Source of the DNA: SIG714 sp964638675
Lineage (GTDB): Bacteria > Bacillota > Clostridia > Oscillospirales > CAG-272
Length of the DNA stretch: 64,000 nucleotides
Direction of reading: 5' to 3'
Assembly: GCA_964638675.1 (NCBI GenBank)
Contig: CAZXAU010000003.1
Location: 114,876-178,875, forward strand
In this document: positions 1 through 10,200 of the stretch, in pieces
Position numbering within the stretch: position 1 is the stretch's first letter
Layout: every line of letters begins with the position of its first letter
Notes under the pieces: generated by a model
The model's input: only the letters and a program-made list of their open reading frames with translations
Databases searched by the model: none
What the model was told of the DNA's origin: nothing
Program-made: the position numbers and the translations under genes

Positions 1-594
1 CTGCCTGATATTGAAGACAAAGTCGAGGTAACATTGCTCTCCGGTGAAATGACCGGAATAAATGTATATAGCAGCACGCTTGAGAAGGTAACATCAATTC
101 CCTTCTCAAGCGGTAAGGCTGAAATAAGTACGGCACGTCTGCTGCGAGAAGGTTATGCGTCAACAGGAACGACTTATGTGACGCTATGCGGAAGGTATAT
201 TGTAGTTCCCTATAAGCATGATACAACGAGTAATACAGATATTGAGTATCACGATGATGCACAGGAATTTTATATTTATGACACCGGTAAGATATACGGT
301 CTCCGGAAAGAGACGCAAGACGGTAAAACCTACTTGAACGGTAAGTTGGGCGGAGAAACATACGGACTTGAACCGAGATATGTATCGCTGAGCAGCTATA
401 ACGGAGCAATTAAAAAAACAGCGGAAATATCAAAGATCGGTGCAGATCTGTCGTTCAGGATAGAATTGCCGGAAGATTGGGAAGAAGGAGCAAGCGACCC
501 GACCAAGACGGCCGGAGCGCAAGTTCTTAAAGCACATTATTTTCATCCATGCGGATGGTGTGTCAGTCTGCCGATTGACATTACAACGATTTAA
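1..594 (+). CDS. Phage-like hypothetical protein, 5' end outside the window
   Basis: The reading frame is open from the first base, so the start lies upstream; the first internal ATG (34) is probably not the true start. The visible 197 residues are rich in beta-forming Tyr, Thr and Gly and end in a short segment with the pattern HPCGWCVSLP. I do not recognise the family. The gene is followed 22 bases later by a membrane-protein gene with its own ribosome-binding site. Its position in a run of co-directional genes ending in a polyvalent phage protein suggests a virion or accessory structural component; this is inference from context only. Confidence 0.6.
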   Translation: MPDIEDKVEVTLLSGEMTGINVYSSTLEKVTSIPFSSGKAEISTARLLREGYASTGTTYVTLCGRYIVVPYKHDTTSNTDIEYHDDAQEFYIYDTGKIYGLRKETQDGKTYLNGKLGGETYGLEPRYVSLSSYNGAIKKTAEISKIGADLSFRIELPEDWEEGASDPTKTAGAQVLKAHYFHPCGWCVSLPIDITTI

Positions 595-616
595 AAAAAG
601 AAGGAGAAAGCCTGAT

Positions 617-1615
617 ATGAAAAGAGCAATTATAATTTTATTGACAGCAATATTATTCATAAGCTGTTTATACACGATAAGTGCCGCAAGTGAAGATCAC
701 TATCAGATCGTTGCGATGGTACATTTTGAATCACCCGGTGACAGGCTGTACTATGAGGAAGCCGAAAACGCACCCGATCTATATGAGGGCATGAGAGTGT
801 ATGTGGTGGGAGATGTGAGCTTTCGTGGACTGTATAAGGATATTGAATATACCGTGGTGCGAATTGATGAAAACGAACACACTTTAAGACTTGAGGACTC
901 TTCGGGATATCCTGCGTATGACGAAGACGAATACGCTACGAGACCTTGCTTTATAGGTATCAAAGAAATCATGACGGATACTCAGGTTACCGACGAGACA
1001 AATACGGAAATTCCCGGTGAAATAACCGATCTTCCTGACACCCCGGATGCTTTAGATACTCTAATTCCGCCCGAAGATAATAATACAGGGATGTGGAATA
1101 AAATCAAGGATGAGTTTAAGAACGAATTTTCGGAGCTTTCCGAGAACATAAAGAGCTTGAAAGATGAAATTGACGGTAAGAACACAGTTGAGGTTATCGA
1201 CTATATTAAAGATAAAATAATACCGATAATCGCCACCGTATTTTCGTTCCTGTGTGCGATTTATCTTGCTGTAGTACCTGCAATAAACAAAATGAAAAAC
1301 GCCGCAGAACGCATAAAAACGAGCGCTGACGGATTCGATGCATCAGCATTAGCGAACGAAGAAGCGAAAAGGTATATCGAAGAAGTAGCAAAAAATGATA
1401 TCGAAAGAATAGCGGTAATGAACGAAAAAATTGATACGATGTCAGAAGGTTACAAAAAATTGTTCGATGTGCTGTATCTTGTGATCTGCAACAGCGACGA
1501 GCTTGTCAGAAAAGGCATTGCCGAAAATATCGCAAAGGATCTTAACGAATTCAAGAAGGGAGAGGGAGAAAATGAAGAAGAAAATACCGACAAATGCGAA
1601 AATTGTGATGTTTGA
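617..1615 (+). CDS. Secreted/membrane-anchored protein with signal peptide and coiled coil
   Basis: The 332-residue product starts at 617, because a good ribosome-binding site (aaggag at 601-606) sits just upstream; an in-frame ATG at 560 lies inside the preceding gene. The N-terminus is a Sec-type signal (MKRAIIILLTAILFISC) with likely cleavage after the ISAAS stretch. A beta-rich extracytoplasmic part runs to about residue 125, followed by an acidic Pro/Thr linker, a transmembrane helix near residues 195-217 and a C-terminal coiled-coil region rich in Glu, Lys and Ala. The family is unknown. The 3' end overlaps the next gene by 44 bases, indicating translational coupling. Confidence 0.75.
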   Translation: MKRAIIILLTAILFISCLYTISAASEDHYQIVAMVHFESPGDRLYYEEAENAPDLYEGMRVYVVGDVSFRGLYKDIEYTVVRIDENEHTLRLEDSSGYPAYDEDEYATRPCFIGIKEIMTDTQVTDETNTEIPGEITDLPDTPDALDTLIPPEDNNTGMWNKIKDEFKNEFSELSENIKSLKDEIDGKNTVEVIDYIKDKIIPIIATVFSFLCAIYLAVVPAINKMKNAAERIKTSADGFDASALANEEAKRYIEEVAKNDIERIAVMNEKIDTMSEGYKKLFDVLYLVICNSDELVRKGIAENIAKDLNEFKKGEGENEEENTDKCENCDV

Positions 1616-2024
1616 AATTTGCGGATTTATCATTTCTATTCTGCCCTTACTTATTGTCTTGATGGCAAACCGTGAGAGATACTTTTGTGATATTTCATCC
1701 GGAATACGGCTCGGATTCGGTGCGATCATCGTAATAGTATTTATCTTCTTAAAAGCAATGGACAAAATAAAGATGCCGGGTGCAACAGTAGGATTTCTGA
1801 TAGTATTTATTCTTTCATATTTGCTTGAAGCGGTTCTCAAGGATCTTACACTGCTTTCCGGCTGTGCGTTGCTCGGACAAGTACTTGATCTTATAATCTT
1901 TCAACCGATTATTAAGCAATTGAAGGAAAAAAACGAAGAGGAAAAGGCGGAAAAAGTTTCACAATCGATTGCGAATAAGATCGAAGAAGTAATATCTAAA
2001 TACACAACTACAGGAAGGACATAG
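1572..2024 (+). CDS. Small multi-pass membrane protein of the phage-like region
   Basis: The product has 150 residues when started at 1572, where gggagaggga lies at the correct distance upstream; a longer frame from 1503 has no such site. Three to four hydrophobic helices fill residues about 10-120, followed by a charged C-terminal tail rich in Glu and Lys that could form a coiled coil. Size and topology resemble phage holin-like or accessory membrane proteins, but no family was recognised and no partner endolysin is visible. It overlaps the upstream gene by 44 bases and is followed 5 bases later by another membrane-protein gene. Confidence 0.7.
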   Translation: MKKKIPTNAKIVMFEICGFIISILPLLIVLMANRERYFCDISSGIRLGFGAIIVIVFIFLKAMDKIKMPGATVGFLIVFILSYLLEAVLKDLTLLSGCALLGQVLDLIIFQPIIKQLKEKNEEEKAEKVSQSIANKIEEVISKYTTTGRT

Positions 2025-2029
2025 GCATT

Positions 2030-2938
2030 ATGAACTTTAAAAACGAAATAAAACGGAACAGCGGTTATCTTGCGATACTATTTGTGTCTCTTGCCTATGT
2101 GCTGACCGCTCTTATAACAATAGAACAGACCGGAAAATCGGTATATCAGATCATAGCGGACGGAATGCTTGCATTTCTTTTCGGCTTTTCGATCGACAAG
2201 ATGTTCGAGCTTCAGGGCATGAAGGACGGAGAAAATGATCTCAGGGTAATGAGGACAATGGCACTTCATGAATCTGTTGTGCTTGCAATAATTCCCTACC
2301 TCGAATACCTTGACGGATGGTGCGATCTTCGGAATGCAGAAAACTATAAATTGCAACGCTCAAAAATATTGTCAAAGGGCGGCATACATTACAGAGATGC
2401 TTTCGATGAGGACGGTGTAGCACTCGGAATTGATGTTGATCCCAAAAGGGCAAAAAGCAAGGAGCAGAAGCGGAACGACAAAATAAAGCTTAAAGCATAT
2501 AGCAAAGCAAGAGATCTGAAGCTCGCAGAGCTTACTCCTACCGAGCTTACCGGTAACGGCAGAACCCGATCTGAGGACATATACGATTTCGGAAGAACAA
2601 AGATCGAATACGAAAAATCAGTATCAAGAAAGCAGGCGATTTCAAAAATATTTACAGCTGTGTTTTTCGGCTACTACGGTGTGACGCTTATAAAGAATTT
2701 CTCATGGGAAGTACTTATCTGGAATATTCTTCAGGTGGCTATATTCCTTGTTATGGGCGTTGTCAAGATGTATCAGGCATATAACTACATAACAGACGAA
2801 TATCGTACTGCAACCGTGAAGAAAATCGATCTGCTTCAAAAGTATCAGAATTATGTTAAGATCAATCACCCTGAGCATTATATTGACACAGAACAAGAAA
2901 AAAGCAAAATCGAAACTAAAGAAAATGAGGTGGAATAA
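2030..2938 (+). CDS. Membrane protein with two helical hairpins, phage-like region
   Basis: The 302-residue protein has two predicted helices near the N-terminus (about residues 14-32 and 38-58), a central charged cytoplasmic part with many Lys, Glu and Arg, and a second pair of helices near residues 205-250. The C-terminal tail is charged (KSKIETKENEVE). The family was not recognised. It lies 5 bases after the preceding membrane gene and abuts the next gene directly (TAA followed by ATG), so it belongs to the same transcription unit. A role at the host membrane is plausible but unproven. Confidence 0.7.
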   Translation: MNFKNEIKRNSGYLAILFVSLAYVLTALITIEQTGKSVYQIIADGMLAFLFGFSIDKMFELQGMKDGENDLRVMRTMALHESVVLAIIPYLEYLDGWCDLRNAENYKLQRSKILSKGGIHYRDAFDEDGVALGIDVDPKRAKSKEQKRNDKIKLKAYSKARDLKLAELTPTELTGNGRTRSEDIYDFGRTKIEYEKSVSRKQAISKIFTAVFFGYYGVTLIKNFSWEVLIWNILQVAIFLVMGVVKMYQAYNYITDEYRTATVKKIDLLQKYQNYVKINHPEHYIDTEQEKSKIETKENEVE

Positions 2939-4171
2939 ATGGCATATAATTATAATCCTTTGTCAAAGTATTTAACAGACTCGGAAAAAGAAAATGATCG
3001 TCAAAATAGTATTTTAAAAAAATATCAAACAAGTAGTATGTTTAAATTTCAACCGAGTTTTAACGGAACAAATTCTATTGAAAATCAACTTAATAAGTAT
3101 TCGCAATCAGAAACTGTTGAGAAAGAAAAAACAGACGAAAAAAACATCCCACTCAGCAAGTATCCGGATACAAAAGCAGATGATGAAAAGAAATGGTATG
3201 ACGAGCGGAAAGAGATAGCCGATGCCGCCGCACAGAAGCAGTACGAAAATACAGCATCCTCGCTTGAAGCTTATAGGACAGCAGCACAAGAACTCGCTGA
3301 AAAGAACTATGCGCAACAAATGGAAATGCTTGAGCGAAACAGAAAAGCACAGGAGAGGAACGAGGCGATCGAATATGAGAAGCTTAAAAAGTATCTCCCC
3401 AAATACATAGAGCAGCAGGGACTCTCAGGAATCGGAGTTGCAGATTCCACTATCCTCAAGGCGAAGGATGACTATACAAACGCCCTCGGAGATATTGCAA
3501 GGGATTACAACGACGCAAAATACGGCTATGACGCTGAAAAGCAATCGTCCGATTATGAAACGCTTCTCCGCTATCAGGATGCTTTATCAACGGCACAAAG
3601 CGAGAGGGATACCGCTCTTGCAAATAACGAACTTTCAAGGTATGACAGTGCAAAGCCTGATTCGGATCAGAAACAGGAAGAAGCCTATAACCGTGTAATG
3701 AATGTTATTCTCGGTGAGTCGAGTATTGAAACTGCCGCAGATCGCCGTGCATATTTTGAAGCAGTCAAAGATCAGCTCTCCCCCACTCAGAGGGATTATG
3801 CAGAAAAACAGCTTGCTGCAATCGAAGCTTCGCCCATTCAGAAGAGTGCCGATGATGAATATGCACTTCAGAATAGAATCACCGCAGCACTCAAGGATAA
3901 GAAAGCACAGGGTAACGATGGTAATGAGTATACTATAGGAGACAAACTCAGTGCTGATCCGGATAAGTCATTTAAAACAGCCTTCAAGGAAAAATACGGT
4001 GCTGAATACGGTTCAGAAGAAGGAGCTGTACTTCCTGAAAACTTTGATGTTGTCGGCGGATATATTTACATTAACGGAACATTTTACAGAGCAGAAAGCG
4101 TTGTGACAGCAGCGAACGGTGCAATAGCCGGTGCGAAAAAAGCATTGGAAATGTATCTAAAGGCAAAGTAA
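2939..4171 (+). CDS. Coiled-coil phage-like protein
   Basis: The 410-residue protein begins at the ATG directly after the previous stop, with gaggtgg as ribosome-binding site. Two copies of a short pattern (NPLSKYLTDSEKEN near residue 6 and IPLSKYPDTKADDEK near residue 70) precede a long Ala/Glu/Lys/Gln-rich helical region at about residues 80-260. A C-terminal compact part ends in GYIYINGTFYRAESV and an Ala-rich helix. Such proteins commonly precede the giant polyvalent protein in Clostridial phage-like elements and may be internal virion components; this is inference from position. No catalytic motif was seen. Confidence 0.7.
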   Translation: MAYNYNPLSKYLTDSEKENDRQNSILKKYQTSSMFKFQPSFNGTNSIENQLNKYSQSETVEKEKTDEKNIPLSKYPDTKADDEKKWYDERKEIADAAAQKQYENTASSLEAYRTAAQELAEKNYAQQMEMLERNRKAQERNEAIEYEKLKKYLPKYIEQQGLSGIGVADSTILKAKDDYTNALGDIARDYNDAKYGYDAEKQSSDYETLLRYQDALSTAQSERDTALANNELSRYDSAKPDSDQKQEEAYNRVMNVILGESSIETAADRRAYFEAVKDQLSPTQRDYAEKQLAAIEASPIQKSADDEYALQNRITAALKDKKAQGNDGNEYTIGDKLSADPDKSFKTAFKEKYGAEYGSEEGAVLPENFDVVGGYIYINGTFYRAESVVTAANGAIAGAKKALEMYLKAK

Positions 4172-4207
4172 TAAAAAAGCAATCATAGAGATATTGAGGA
4201 AATAAAA

Positions 4208-7200
4208 ATGTCAAAATACACACTTGATAATTACTCTTCCCGGATGCAACAGCTCCGGGAAGAGCGTGAAACTAAAGAAGCTCTGAATAAATACCGTCAA
4301 GTTTTAGAAACAAAACAAGCCGAGGAACGTGATTACAACTTCTTGGAGAAAGGATTGTTAAATAACGTAAGACCTCTCTACAATGTAGGAAAGGGAGCGG
4401 TTAAAGGTGTTGAAGGCTTTGTTGATGCTCTTGGAATAATAAACAGCTTTACAGGTATTGATGCACAAATAATGAAAGTCATAAGCGGAGTTCAAGGAGT
4501 GGTAAATCAAATAAACGGTAATGACGATGAGCCTACAGTTTATGATAAGTATAAAGAATGGATGAAAGACACAGTGCAAATCGATCTGACGAGCAAAATA
4601 TTTACTCCGGAAGCTGATAAAGTCATGCTTGAAAGCAACGATCTGAACAAAATTAAAATCGGTAACAAGAGTCTTGCGGAATATGAAAGCGAAATCGAAC
4701 AAGGCGTCGGAGGAATGCTTCCATCGGTAGTAGCGAATATCGTTGTCCCAGGATCGGGACTTGCAGAGCTTGGAATTCAAGCAGGCGGAAACTCGGCTGA
4801 AGAAGCATACAGCGAAGGTGCAAGCTACGGACAGGGCATCGCATACGGAACTATGCAGGGTGCAACCGAGGTTGCAACTGAAAAAATGTTCGGCACTATA
4901 GGTGAACATGTATACGGTAAAGGAATATTGGACAATATTTTCGGCAATAAGGCAACGACAGGAGCTTCAAGAGTTGTTAGGGGCGTACTTGAGGAAGGCG
5001 GCGAAGAGTTGGTGAGCGGAGTTCTTCAACCTGTCGAGAAGGCTATAGCATTCCAGAAGGCAGAACCGCTCAAGGAATATGGCAAATCTGATTTTTGGCT
5101 TAAAGATCTTCCCGAACAGTTTGCAATGGGCGGTCTTACGGCAATGGCTTTTGAGGGTACCGTCGGAAGAGCAATGGGCGAGGGCGGTATCAATTCCGAT
5201 ATATCGTCCGTAATGGAAGCAAATGAGAACATAGACAAAAAGCTTGAAAAGCATCACTTAACAGCAGAACAGCGTTCCAACCTTGAAGCACAGAAAGCAA
5301 GTAACCTTGACAAACTCTCGAATCAGTTTAAGAAGCTTTCCGAAGAAAAACGCAGTGCGGCAATCGAGGAACATGGACTCTCCGAAATATACGATAATGA
5401 CGGAAGCATAAAAAAAGACTTTCTCGAATCGAGAATGTCATCAAGATATGCAACAGTCAATACTGACAAGAGAACCGTTCAGCAGGATCTTGAAAAGATA
5501 TCAGCTGAAAGCGGCGAAGATATCAAGCTCATAGAAGGCGACCTGAGCGAGCAGGGTGACAAAAATTTCAATAAGCTGCGTGCAACCGTCAACGCCGCAA
5601 ACCGTTTATCTGATGCAAATATCAGCCTTGCCGTTGTCGAAGCCAACGATTCATTTAACGGTGCTATAATAAAAGACAACCGTATATATATCGGTTCTGA
5701 TGTGGTAGAAAGCGGAAAGGCTTTTGAAACGATCATTCACGAACTCGGACACTTTGCACACGGAACGCAGGAACAAACTCTGCTTTATGATCTTCTCAAA
5801 ACAGATACCGAACTTTTTGACAAAGTAAAAACCGAGATCTTCAGCAAAGAATACGGAATATCGGAAAAAGACATACGCCGCATCGAAAACAAGCTCCGAT
5901 TCGGTGAAAAGCTTGCAGGATATGAGCAGGATATATATAATTCATATAAAGATGAGCTGACGCAGACAATGAGCGAATATTATCTCGGCAACGAGCAGTT
6001 TATTGATCGTATAGTGAGATCTGACAGAGGACTCACCGGAAAGATAATCAACCGTATCGAAACAATAATTCAAATACTCAAGGCAAACAAAGTGGAGAGG
6101 GACGAGCTTCGCAAATACCTTTATGCCGAAAAGCTGTATATGGACGCACTCGAATCTGCAGGACTCCAATACAAAAAAGGTCAGATCATCGAGGCATATA
6201 AAAAAGCACTCGAAGATGAAGAAAACCCCGGACGGAATGTCAGGATGCTGCCCGAGGATAGAACCGGAGAAAAAGAAAACTCCGCAAACAGCGGAGAAGA
6301 TATAAAGTACTCAATTAAGCATAATGTTATTGATACAAACGGCAATTTTTACAAAAATGCAGTTCTTCTTGATACTGATATTTTTGAAGGTCATTCACCG
6401 AGAAAATGGGGCGGTATCTTAAAAGAATACATTGAAGATCGTGTACAGAAGAGTACATTTATTATGCCTATTCAGGATGAAAACGGAAACACTCAGCAAC
6501 TTGAATTTGCGAGAATAAACGATAAGATAAAAACTAAAGGCGGTCATCCTCGGAAAGTTCTATCTGAACTCTATGAAACATCAGATAATTTAAGCAAGCT
6601 CTCTGTTGTACATATCGATGAAATTATTGATGTTTCCGAAGAAAATACACCTTATTATACCCCAAAAGAAAAAACTGAATTCGACAACAAGGGATGGCTT
6701 AACGATAAAGGATGGTTGCATCGTTTTGCATACATAATAAACAAGAATAACAATGCAATTTATAAGATCAATATTGATATTGCGAAAGCAAGTGACGGAC
6801 GAATTATACTTTACTCTCTTAACGGAAAAATAAAAAAGATTGGCAACGTCGACGTGGGCTCAAGTGATTACTCACAAGGTCCGAGACATACATCCAATCT
6901 CAAGAACGATGATACCACAGCTTCATTAAAAAGTCAAGAGGTTTCTAATAAAAATTATATTCAAGATACAAAAAATAATACATCAGTTGATAAAAATAGC
7001 TCTGATACAAAATTCTCCCGCAAAAATTCTTCATCCAATAGCTATGAAGAAAGACGATCTGCCGCAGAACAGCAGGCTATGGATATTTATTCTTCTATCA
7101 CTATCGGGATGTCTGATGATGTATATGTTGCTGCCATTAAAAACGGATATACGCTTGCACAGGTCATACATAACTTAACCGAAGGACTTGAAACGGCAAA

Positions 7201-10200
7201 AGAGGATGTGCAGATCAAAAAAGCCAAAAGAGTTGCTACAATGCTTGTGGATCATATCGTTCTTGAGAATATATATAAAGATGCAGATATATCCGACAGT
7301 ATCGAAAAGCTCAACGCACTGAAGACATACTTTCATAAGATAGACCTGTCCGGAATAAAAAACGAAATGAAAGCCCACTTCGGTAATGATAGTACGGCAA
7401 ATCGTATTTTCGGCAAGAGCGGAAGCGGTCTTACAGCTGATATGGTTGCACAGGAATTGAATTCACTCGGAATAAAAATCAATGCAACTACAGAAGCCGA
7501 TTCATTCTTTGAGATCTATGATACTTATGTCAAGACAAGAGATTTTGTTAAGGAGCAGTCGGGCCGTTTGCTCAAGGACGGTGCTTCTGCCGAAGAACGC
7601 TCGGCTATGATAAGCAAGCTTACAAACGAGATAGTCGGCATAATCAGAACGGATGGTAATACTTCTGTAATTGCAGGAATCATAGAGAAACAGCGAAAAT
7701 ACATCAAAAAGATTAAAGCTGACGCTGAGAAAGCCGTTGCAAAATACAAGGCTCAAGAAGCTGAGAGACGTGCAAAAACCGAACTCAAGGAGAAGATTCG
7801 CAAGGTCAAAAACGAGTTTGAAAAACGTGCATCTCATCCGGTAGAGGGAAAGTATATCCCGGCAACTCTGCGTGGTCCGATTATCGAGATTATGGATATG
7901 ATCAATGATGAGACCAAAGCAGGAGAACGAATAGATACCAAGTTTGCCGAATTTAAAATGCGGTATGACAAAGAAAATATTGTCTATGATGAAGAAATCT
8001 CAAAACTTATTGATTCCCTGCACAGTTTCATAGCGAATACAAGTCTTCAAAACATGACACTTCAACAGCTTGATGCCACGTATAAAACTCTCAAGGCTAT
8101 TGATAAAACCATGAGAGATGCCATCAAGATGATAGGAATGGAAGAAGGCAAGACAGTATTTGAAGTCGGCGAAAATAGTATGCGTGAAGTTCGAGGGAAT
8201 AAAAAAGATATAGGAATCTTTGTCGGATCACAACTAACAGGTTTAAATCTGTTTGAAGCCCTCGGCGGATTTCAAAAGAATTCGTCGATGTCAATGCTCG
8301 GAAATAGTTTGGATAAAGGACAGCTTGAATATCTCAGAATATACTCCGAGTTTTCTCAGAGTTTCGATGATTTGTTTCTTGATACCAAAACGTTGAGATC
8401 GTTGTGGAAAGAAAAAGTTGATATAGGTCTTACCGACAAGGAAGGGAAACCGGTCTACATAACAAGGGATATGATGCTGTCAGTATATATGCATTTACTC
8501 AACAAGGACAATGCACGGCATGTATCAAGAGGTGGATTTACAATACCCGATATTGCTGAATACAACAAAGGAAATCGAGATACAGCTTTCGGCAAAAAAT
8601 CTATATCATCGAGAGGATATTCATCCGAGCTTGCAAGCATAGCTGAAGAGCTTGCACAAATCAATAAACAGCTTGAAGCCGATCCGGATAATAAGGCGTT
8701 AAAAACAAAGAAAAATGAGGTAGATTCAAAATACAAACGGTTAGAAGTCACTATGACTCAATATGCAAATTCTCTCAAGGCTTCTATCGAATCTAAACTT
8801 ACAGACTATGAAAGAAAGTGGATCTCCGCTGCACAGTATTTTTTTGATACGGCATCTGCCAAAGAGATCAACAAAGTATCAAATACCCTTTACGGTTTTG
8901 ATAAGGCTTCGATCAAAAAATATTTTCCGATTGTTACAGATCCGAATTTCATCAATTCAGATTTTGACGCTATTGCATACGACTATTCGATAACAAATGC
9001 CGGATTTTTGAAAGAGAGAATAAAATCAAGCAATCCGATACTCCTTGAAGGAATGACCGATGTTATTTCGAGACATATGCAGGCGGTATCAAAATATTGC
9101 GGACTTGCTATACCGATAAGAAATGTCAACAAAGTATTCAACACAGTAATTCCCGGATATAGAGATTCGGTTAAGCAATCTATAAATCAAAAATACGGAT
9201 CTACAATATTGAAGTATGTTGAAAACGTAATGTCAGATCTTCAAAATGCAAGAAAGTCAGATCCGGGAGCATTTTTTGCGAATTTACTCGAAAAGGCACG
9301 AGGCAATATTGCCCCTGCTACACTTCTGCTGAATGTCAGAACAGCAATGGCTCAGGCTTCATCGTATATCACGGCGGCATCCGAACTCGGATACGAACCT
9401 CTTGCAAAAGCGGCATTCAAGATACGACAGCAGGGCGGAGACAAGTTTGTTTTTGCCAAAGCAGAAAAAGAACTGATAAGAAAGTATTCTCCGCTATTGT
9501 GGTATCGGTCAATGGGATATTCCATAACCGAAATAGGAGATCTCGTGAACGATAAGAGCCTATCACATGTCGCACAAAAGAAATTAAAAGGACTTTTCGG
9601 ATGGATACAGGCGATTGATATAGCAACGGTCGGCAGACTATGGTATGCTACTCAATATTGGGTGGATGAACATTTCAACAATCTTCAATTCGGAACGGAT
9701 GAGTACTATAAGAAAGTAGCTGAAAAATTCAATGAAGTTGTTGAAAAGACTCAGCCAAACTACACGACCATGCAACGCCCTGAAGTACTTCGCAGCAAGA
9801 ATGCAATTGAAAGAACGCTTACCATGTTTATGACTCAAAGATTGCAGAATTTCAACCTTTGTTATGCAAATATCAGAAGATGGCAACGGTATTCATCCGA
9901 TTATAAAAACAATCTGAACAGTGTAACAATTGAAGATGTCAAACAGGCGAAAACAAAAGCGGTCAATTCTGTAACATCGGTTGCCATTTCCGCCGCTTCA
10001 ATAGTTTTCATTAAATATCTTGCCGACGCACTTCTGCATAATCTCAGCCCATACAAGGACGACGAAGACGAAATTACAGCTGAAAGTCTTGCATTGACTC
10101 TTTCGACAAACTTTGCAGAAAGTATGGCAAGTAATGTTATCGGCGGTAGTGAATTGTTTACTTTGATAAATAAGCTTATAACCGGAGATAAATACTATGG

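Noticed and set aside
617..700. Lipoprotein signal in the second gene (LFISC)
   Set aside because: The residue at -3 of the Cys is Phe, a poor lipobox; a normal signal-peptidase site after ISAAS fits better.
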